Source: Burkholderia sp. SRS-46
GTDB lineage: Bacteria > Pseudomonadota > Gammaproteobacteria > Burkholderiales > Burkholderiaceae
Reading direction: 5' to 3'
Length of the DNA stretch: 64,000 nt
Assembly: GCF_004343775.1 (NCBI RefSeq)
Contig: NZ_PTXL01000009.1
Coordinates: 434,001-498,000 of the forward strand
Positions 58,869-64,000 of the stretch are shown here, one piece after another. Within the stretch, counting starts at the first letter, position 1. Each line of letters begins with the position of its first letter. The notes beneath the pieces were generated by a model that searched no databases, was not told the origin of the DNA, and saw nothing but the letters and a program-made list of their open reading frames with translations. A program made the position numbers and the translations under genes.

Positions 58869-58993
58869 TCGCGCATCGCCGCGCGGCATCGCGGGCACGC
58901 CCCGCCATCGCTACAACACCCCGACCGCCGCGACGAGCGCCGTCGCGATCGCGATCCACGCCAGCTCAACGCAAATCGTCGCCACGCCCGCGC

Positions 58994-59896
58994 TCAACCG
59001 CCGGCGGCTGCCCCGCGCGCATGCGCGGCCGCCGGCGCGCCGAGCGGCCGCATGTCGAACGCGTCGCGAATCGCCTGCGCGAGCGCGCGCGCCGCCGGCG
59101 CGCCGGCGTCGTGCATCAGCACGTACTCGACGGGCGGCAGCGGCGGCAGGCCGTCGGCCGGCGTCAGTTCACGCAAGCCGTCGTCGATCGCGCTACGCGG
59201 CAGCGGCGTCACGCCAAGGCCGGCCCGCGCGGCCGCCTTCACGCCCGCGACGCTCGGGCTCACGCACGCGATGCGCGACGCGACCTCGGCGCGCGCCAGC
59301 GCCGTCAGCGCCGCCGCCCGGAACGGGCACGGCTCGGAATGCACGCGAGCGGCAGCACGCCGTCCGGCACCGGCTCGTGCCGCGCGAACACCACGCGACG
59401 GCTCGCCGCCGAGCACGACCGCCCGCTCGTCGTGCTCGCAACGGCTGCCGATCACCAGGTCGAAGCGGCCCGCATCGAACGCCTGCACCAGATTGGCCGG
59501 CATGTCGACGACGAGCTCGAGCGCCAGCCCGCGATGGCGCGCGCCGAAGCGCCGCAGGATGTCCGGCAGCCAGCCGCACGCGAAATCGTCCGACGCGCCG
59601 ACGCGCAGCGGCCCGGCCGCGCCGGGGCCCGCGCCGCCGAGGCTCGCGCGCGCCTCGTCGCTCAGGTTGAGCATCGCGCGCGCATAGCCGAGCAGCAGCG
59701 TGCCCTGCTCGGTCAGCGACACGGTGCGCGTATTGCGCATCAGCAACGCGCAGCCGATCTGCTCCTCGAGCCGAGCGACCTGCGCGCTGACCGCCGACTG
59801 GCTCAGGTGCAGCCGGCGCCCCGCGCCGGTGAAGCTGCGGGCGTCCGCGACCGTGACGAACGTGTGCAGCAGCGCGGTATCGAGGGGTCCGTTCAT
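58994..59896 (-). CDS. LysR-family regulator, with an internal out-of-frame segment
   Basis: A 300-residue LTTR. The winged helix spans about 8-66 (FVTVADARSFTGAGRRLHLSQSAVSAQVARLEE), and the substrate-binding domain about 90-285. Between about 59405 and 59340 the translated text (SRGVRAARAGAGRRAAARVH) is unlike a LysR core, while the +1 frame reads RVVFARHEPVPDGVLPLACI, the natural sequence. One extra base and one missing base therefore cancel out, leaving about 21 altered residues in the effector domain. Either two real indels or sequencing errors. It is divergent from the azoreductase gene, its likely target. Confidence 0.78.
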   Translation of the reverse strand: MNGPLDTALLHTFVTVADARSFTGAGRRLHLSQSAVSAQVARLEEQIGCALLMRNTRTVSLTEQGTLLLGYARAMLNLSDEARASLGGAGPGAAGPLRVGASDDFACGWLPDILRRFGARHRGLALELVVDMPANLVQAFDAGRFDLVIGSRCEHDERAVVLGGEPSRGVRAARAGAGRRAAARVHSEPCPFRAAALTALARAEVASRIACVSPSVAGVKAAARAGLGVTPLPRSAIDDGLRELTPADGLPPLPPVEYVLMHDAGAPAARALAQAIRDAFDMRPLGAPAAAHARGAAAGG

Positions 59897-60031
59897 TCAT
59901 CACCAAATCGGGTAAGTGAAACGCATTAATATCATTTCCGGATAATACGCCGCTCCACTACCCTTGTGCCTGTCGTCGCGCGCACCCGCTCGCGCCGCCC
60001 CCCTCCACCGCCTGTGACAGGAATCGCCGCC

Positions 60032-60664
60032 ATGGCCCGACTGCTCTACATCGAATGTTCGCCGCGCAAGCAGGATTCGGCTTCCATCGACATCTGCCGC
60101 GCGTTTCTCGACGCGTACCGAGACGCCCATCCCATGGATACCGTCGACACGCTCGACGTGTGGAATCTCGCGCTGCCCGAGTTCGACGGCGACGCGCTGG
60201 CCGCCAAGTACGCAGCGCTCGCCGGCGCGGAACGGACGCCGGCCCAGGCGTCGGCATGGACGCGCATCGAAGCGCTGGCGGCGCCGTTTCATGCGGCCGA
60301 CAAGCTCCTGTTCGGCATCCCGCTGTGGAATTTCGGCGTGCCGTACAAGCTCAAGCACCTGATCGACCTGATCTCGCAGAAGGACGTGCTGTTCACGTTC
60401 GACGGCACCGGTTTCGCCGGCAGGCTCGCCGGCCGGAAGGCCGCCGTCGTCTATGCGCGCGGGCTCGACTATGCGTCGCCGGGCTCGTTCACGCCGGCGC
60501 GCGAATACGACCTGCAGCGGCCTTATGTCGAGACGTGGCTGAAGTTCGTCGGCGTGACCGACGTGCACGGCATCGTGGTCGAGAAGACCCTGTTCGGGGA
60601 AGACGGCCGATCGGACCGGCGCGCGGCCGTGGAAGCGGCGCGGGCGCTGGCGCGCGTGTTCTGA
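60032..60664 (+). CDS. azoR: FMN-dependent NADH-azoreductase-like quinone reductase
   Basis: A 210-residue flavodoxin-like-fold enzyme. The N-terminal LLYIECSPRKQDSASIDICRAFLDAY forms the FMN phosphate loop; the central PLWNFGVPYKLKHLIDLIS and the KAAVVYARGLDYASPGS flavin-contact segment are AzoR signatures. It reduces azo compounds and quinones with NAD(P)H as a detoxification step. The start at 60032 is the ATG right before the conserved strand; the open frame upstream is proline-rich noise. It is divergent from the LysR gene by 135 bases. Confidence 0.85.
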   Translation: MARLLYIECSPRKQDSASIDICRAFLDAYRDAHPMDTVDTLDVWNLALPEFDGDALAAKYAALAGAERTPAQASAWTRIEALAAPFHAADKLLFGIPLWNFGVPYKLKHLIDLISQKDVLFTFDGTGFAGRLAGRKAAVVYARGLDYASPGSFTPAREYDLQRPYVETWLKFVGVTDVHGIVVEKTLFGEDGRSDRRAAVEAARALARVF

Positions 60665-60677
60665 CGCGGCGGCCGCC

Positions 60678-61526
60678 TCAAACGCTCATTTCGGCGAGAA
60701 TCTGTTCAGCCAGAAAATCACAGGGCGGCCGGCCGGACCGGGCACTGCGGGCAAGAACGACTTCGAGCTCATCCAGCGGCGGCAACCCTTCGTTCTGCGA
60801 CAGCTGAACGAGGTGCCCCGGCACGCTGCATTTTGCGAGCGGGGCGATCGCGAGCCCTGCTTCGACCATGCTGATCAGGCACATCAGGCTCGGGCTTTCG
60901 TAGGACATCCGATATTTGATGTTTTCCCGCTGAAGCGCGCCGATCGCATTGGCGCGCGCCGTACTGCCCTGCGCAAAAACGGCGATCGGGAGCGGGCGTT
61001 CCTTCCACACCTTTCTTGCGGGCGACCCGGCCCACACCATCGGCTCGAACCGGATGAATTCGCTCGCGACGCCTCGCGTTTTCGTGATGCAGGCCAGGTC
61101 CAGTGTGTTGTCCTTGAGCAGGGGAACGAGCGCGCTGCTGGGCAGGCCGATCACCCGGATTTCGACACGCGGATGCGCCACCGCGAACTTTCCCAGCACC
61201 TGCGGCAGCAGCGACGACGCGTAGTCGTCGGGAACGCCGATGGTGACACGGCCCTTCATCTCGGGGCGAACGACCGACGCCCATGCCTCGTCCCGCATCG
61301 CCAGCATGCGGCGGCCATAGTCCAGAAGCGTCCTGCCTTCCGCGGTAATCGTCACGTTGCGGGTGCTGCGCACGAACAGCGGCTTGCCCAGCGCTTCTTC
61401 GAGCGCCTTGATTTGCATGCTCACCGCCGACGACGACCGATGCACGGCCTCCGCGCCTCGAACGAACGAACCGGTATCGGCAACCGCCACGAGCATCTCG
61501 AGTACGTCCAGATCGAGCTTCTTCAT
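60678..61526 (-). CDS. LysR-family regulator of the LysE gene
   Basis: A 282-residue LTTR. The helix-turn-helix (about 5-64) reads LEMLVAVADTGSFVRGAEAVHRSSSAVSMQIKALEE, and the effector domain (about 92-280) starts GRVTIGVPDDYASSLLPQVL. It is divergent from the LysE-family exporter 102 bases away, the usual arrangement for amino acid exporters (ArgP/LysG-like). A T-N11-A inverted repeat abuts its start. It converges with the azoreductase gene. Confidence 0.87.
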   Translation of the reverse strand: MKKLDLDVLEMLVAVADTGSFVRGAEAVHRSSSAVSMQIKALEEALGKPLFVRSTRNVTITAEGRTLLDYGRRMLAMRDEAWASVVRPEMKGRVTIGVPDDYASSLLPQVLGKFAVAHPRVEIRVIGLPSSALVPLLKDNTLDLACITKTRGVASEFIRFEPMVWAGSPARKVWKERPLPIAVFAQGSTARANAIGALQRENIKYRMSYESPSLMCLISMVEAGLAIAPLAKCSVPGHLVQLSQNEGLPPLDELEVVLARSARSGRPPCDFLAEQILAEMSV

Positions 61527-61531
61527 TTTAT

Positions 61532-61557
61532 TCAGAAAATCTGAGCAATCGATTCAG
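61532..61557. promoter_or_regulatory. LysR-type operator
   Basis: TCAGA-AAA-TCTGA (61532-61544) has the T-N11-A form of LysR boxes with perfect 5-bp arms. A second half CTGA-N9-TCAG (61541-61557) overlaps it. The site lies 6 bases before the LysR start, consistent with autorepression and activation of lysE. Confidence 0.45.
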
Positions 61558-61628
61558 TTTAATTCGTTTTACTCGTATATGCATCAACCCGATACTACGA
61601 CCGACGAACTGCCGAGGAGCACGCGACA

Positions 61629-62276
61629 ATGCAGGGTACGGTATCGATTTACGGATTTCTGACGGTCGGCGGCATGATTGCCGTCACGCCGGGCCCGAAC
61701 ATGGTGTACGTGATGTCGCGCTCGATTGCGCAAGGACGCACGGCCGGGCTCATTTCGCTCGCGGGCGTCATGCTCGGCTACCTGTTCTACATGTTCGGCG
61801 CGGCGTTCGGCATCACGGCGTTCTTCTTGAGCGTGCCTTATGCCGGCAGCGTGCTGGGCGCGGGCGGAGCCGTGTATCTGTTCTATCTGGCGTGGCAGGC
61901 GGTGAAGCCTGGCGGCCGTTCGCCGCTGGAGGTTCGCGACCTGCCCCGGGAACGGCCTCGCCGGCTCTTCGCGATGGGCGCCACGACGAGCCTGTTGAAT
62001 CCGAAGCTCGCGATGATCTTCCTGTCGCTGCTGCCGCAATTCATCAACGCCCAGGACGGCAGCGTGTTCAGGCAGTCGCTCGTGCTCGGTGCGTCGTTGA
62101 TCGTCGCGTTCGCCACGGTCAACGGCTTCGTGGCGATCTGCTCCGGCGGCATGGCGACGTTCCTCGCCAGCCGCCCGGGACTCCTGCGGGCTCAGCGCTG
62201 GACGATGGGCGTGATGCTGCTTGCGCTTGGCGCACACATGGCCACGGACGCATTGAAGGCGGCAGGCATCTATTGA
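61629..62276 (+). CDS. LysE-family amino acid exporter
   Basis: A 215-residue inner-membrane exporter of the LysE/RhtB family. About six helices, with the signature VGGMIAVTPGPNMVYVMSRSIAQGRTAGLISLAG at about 10-44 and the NPKLAMIFLSLLPQF segment in the centre. It exports an amino acid or homoserine-like compound; the substrate is not readable. It is controlled most likely by the divergent LysR gene. Confidence 0.87.
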   Translation: MQGTVSIYGFLTVGGMIAVTPGPNMVYVMSRSIAQGRTAGLISLAGVMLGYLFYMFGAAFGITAFFLSVPYAGSVLGAGGAVYLFYLAWQAVKPGGRSPLEVRDLPRERPRRLFAMGATTSLLNPKLAMIFLSLLPQFINAQDGSVFRQSLVLGASLIVAFATVNGFVAICSGGMATFLASRPGLLRAQRWTMGVMLLALGAHMATDALKAAGIY

Positions 62277-62347
62277 TGCGCTGTCGCGCGCAGGGTTCAA
62301 GGTGGTCGTTCGCGACGCACCGATCAAACGACGGCTTTCGGGCGAGA

Positions 62348-63805
62348 TCAGGGTTGGCGTTTGCCGCGGCCACCAGCGGGTTTGCCTGCGGGTTTGCCAG
62401 CCGACCTGCCTGAACCCGCAGCCGGCTTGCCGGCGGGTTTGCTGCGTGGCTTTTGCATGCTGAACGGGCTGCCGATGGAGAAGTCCGTTCCGTTACCGGC
62501 CGGCTTCGCGTGCTGCGCCGCAGGCTTGCGTTTGCTTTCGCCGCCTTGCGGGCGCGGCTTTTTGCCGGGCACCGGCCTGGCGACCGGCGCGGCCTGCGGC
62601 ACCTTGGGTTTCTTCGGCTTTTTCGGCTTCTTGATGATCTGGCCCGTCGCGCTGGTTTCCGGCACGCGGTGTTCGGCTTCGAAACCCGGCTCTTCTTCAC
62701 GTCGCAACGTTTGCCGGATCAGCGCTTCGATCGCGGCCAGTTGCGGCGCTTCGTCGGCACACACCAGGGATACCGCCACCCCGCTGGCGCCTGCGCGGCC
62801 GGTACGGCCGATACGGTGCACATAGTCCTGCGCGACGATCGGCAGATCGACGTTGATCACCAGCGGCAGGTCGTCGATATCCAGCCCGCGCGCCGCCACG
62901 TCGGTGGCGACCAGCATCTGTACTTCGCGCGTCTTGAAGCGCTCCAGCGCACGCAGGCGCGCGGGTTGCGGCTTGTCGCCGTGGATGGTGTCGACCGCGT
63001 AGCCCGCTTCATCCAGCATGGCCGCCAGATAATCGACGCCATTGCGGGTCTTGACGAACACCAGCGCGTGCTCCCAGTGGTTCTCGGCCACCAGGTGCAT
63101 GAAGAGGTCGGGCTTGTTCCGCTTGTCGACCGGCACCACCCACTGCTTGATCTTGCTGGCCGTGGCATTGGGCGGGCTGACGCTGATATTGACCGGGCCG
63201 CGCAGAATGTTCGCCGCCATCGCGCGGATGTCATCGGTAAACGTGGCCGAGAACAGCAGGGTCTGGCGCTGCGCGGGCAACGCGGCGAAGACGGCGTCGA
63301 GTTCGCGCGCAAAGCCCAGATCCAGCATGCGGTCGGCCTCATCCAGCACCAGCGTCCGGACTTGATCGAACTGCACGGCGTTCTGGCGATTGAGGTCGAG
63401 CAGACGGCCCGGCGTGGCAACGAGCACATCCACGCCCTTGCGCAACTTCATCATCTGGGGATTGATGCTCACCCCGCCGTAGGCGGCCAGGAATCGCAAA
63501 TCGAGGCCTTTGCCGTACTCGACGAAGCTTTGCAGCACCTGTTCGGCCAGTTCACGCGTGGGCACCAGCACCAGAACGCGCGCGCGGTTGCTGGACACCG
63601 CCGGGCCGTGTTGCACCAGCCGTTGCAACAGCGGCAGCGCAAAACCCGCCGTCTTGCCCGTGCCGGTTTGTGCCGCGGCCATGACGTCCTTGCCGCCGAG
63701 CACGGCAGGAATCGCCTTGGCCTGCACTGGCGTAGGTGTCTCGTAATTGAGGCCCTGCACGTTACGCAGCAACGGCTCAATCAGGCCAAGCGAGGCAAAA
63801 GACAT
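62348..63805 (-). CDS. rhlE: DEAD-box RNA helicase (RhlE type)
   Basis: A 485-residue ATP-dependent RNA helicase. Motifs in order: Q motif TPTPVQAKAIP, Walker A AQTGTGKTAGFALPLL, PTRELAEQ, ATPGRLLDL, DEAD in LVLDEADRMLDLGF, SATF, the RecA2 domain with ALVFVKTRNG, ATDVAARGLDI and HRIGRTGRAG. The C-terminal tail (about 385-485) is basic and Lys/Pro/Gly-rich with repeated KPAGKP units that bind RNA non-specifically. The RhlE group assists ribosome assembly and mRNA decay in the cold. Another RhlE-like group name is possible, but the family is certain. Confidence 0.9.
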   Translation of the reverse strand: MSFASLGLIEPLLRNVQGLNYETPTPVQAKAIPAVLGGKDVMAAAQTGTGKTAGFALPLLQRLVQHGPAVSSNRARVLVLVPTRELAEQVLQSFVEYGKGLDLRFLAAYGGVSINPQMMKLRKGVDVLVATPGRLLDLNRQNAVQFDQVRTLVLDEADRMLDLGFARELDAVFAALPAQRQTLLFSATFTDDIRAMAANILRGPVNISVSPPNATASKIKQWVVPVDKRNKPDLFMHLVAENHWEHALVFVKTRNGVDYLAAMLDEAGYAVDTIHGDKPQPARLRALERFKTREVQMLVATDVAARGLDIDDLPLVINVDLPIVAQDYVHRIGRTGRAGASGVAVSLVCADEAPQLAAIEALIRQTLRREEEPGFEAEHRVPETSATGQIIKKPKKPKKPKVPQAAPVARPVPGKKPRPQGGESKRKPAAQHAKPAGNGTDFSIGSPFSMQKPRSKPAGKPAAGSGRSAGKPAGKPAGGRGKRQP

Positions 63806-63907
63806 GGACGTATTCCGGGCTAAAACCGCAATTCTAGCGGTTACCGCCTGGCTGCGCCGGTCGTGCGACCTGGTATTTCAGAATGGCCGATCACCGACCG
63901 CTCCCTC

Positions 63908-63933
63908 AAAAAAAACGCGAACCGAAGTTCGCG
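63908..63933 (-). terminator. Strong rho-independent terminator of the gene at the window's right edge
   Basis: Read on the minus strand, CGCGAAC (63927-63933) and GTTCGCG (63916-63922) form a 7-bp stem with a 4-base TTCG loop, followed by eight T residues (63908-63915). It lies about 50 bases after the stop at 63982. Confidence 0.9.
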
Positions 63934-63981
63934 CCAAAGAGAGACCTCGCTGAAGACGGGTTGCCGCGTCGCGTCGCTCGC

Positions 63982-64000
63982 TCAGAACGAATGCCGCATG
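63982..64000 (-). CDS. 3' end of a probable outer-membrane porin (partial)
   Basis: The minus strand reads ...Met-Arg-His-Ser-Phe-stop, with the stop TGA at 63982-63984. A C-terminal Phe after a RH pair is the sorting signal of Burkholderia OmpC-type porins (GMRHxF). The strong terminator just downstream supports a real, highly expressed gene running in from the right. Only five codons are visible. Confidence 0.5.

Noticed and set aside
1..64000. tRNA, rRNA, CRISPR arrays, integrases and insertion sequences
   Set aside because: None seen on either strand. The only long repeats are the NRPS modules.

Overview
The window looks like Burkholderia cepacia complex DNA, probably a secondary chromosome. 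It is very GC-rich, carries a zmpB-type secreted zinc metalloprotease, and encodes DUF4148, DUF3303 and DUF3331 proteins typical of Burkholderia. It is dense in catabolic operons and LysR, GntR, TetR and AraC regulators, with no rRNA, tRNA, phage, insertion sequence or CRISPR. All functional calls come from reading the sequence and from family knowledge; no search was run.

Layout. 1-4136: a branched-chain amino acid type binding protein on the minus strand, an exported protein of unknown function, a DUF3303 protein, then a degenerate, partly AT-rich zone with gene fragments. 4137-19229: one giant four-module non-ribosomal peptide synthetase ending in a thioesterase. By specificity code it reads Leu-Ser-Ser-Leu, with a dual epimerisation/condensation domain before module 2 and two condensation domains in a row before module 3. 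Its A-T units form two nearly identical DNA pairs in A-B-B-A order. 19533-22618: a truncated response regulator facing a yfiR-yfiN-yfiB c-di-GMP signalling operon. 23045-24286: a DadA-like oxidoreductase. 24296-33514: a minus-strand operon for uptake and non-phosphorylating oxidation of L-fucose or a similar 6-deoxy sugar to pyruvate plus lactate, with its own GntR regulator and a clear promoter/operator at 33553-33611.

34053-35982: DUF3331, a short-chain dehydrogenase behind a perfect inverted repeat, and a DUF4148 protein with a strong terminator. 36142-41789: a minus-strand carnitine operon (binding protein, dehydrocarnitine cleavage enzyme, carnitine dehydrogenase, thioesterase, acylcarnitine-type hydrolase, gamma-butyrobetaine dioxygenase) that converts butyrobetaine, acylcarnitines and carnitine towards glycine betaine. 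42166-46894: a TetR regulator divergent from a tightly overlapping five-gene operon (cupin/JmjC-like oxygenase, EamA exporter, two glutathione transferases, hotdog thioesterase). I do not recognise this pathway, and its oxygenase lacks the usual HxD aspartate, so it is my best candidate for an undescribed system. 46978-48241: a decayed TPR-glycosyltransferase.

48620-53763: a tryptophan tryptophylquinone amine dehydrogenase operon (heavy chain, MauE, MauD, light chain, two cytochromes c) divergent from an AraC regulator. 53872-58365: a DJ-1/AraC regulator, ZmpB and a secreted M28 aminopeptidase. 58506-64000: YbjQ, LysR/AzoR, LysR/LysE and a RhlE-type helicase. The last bases are the 3' end of a probable porin behind a strong terminator.
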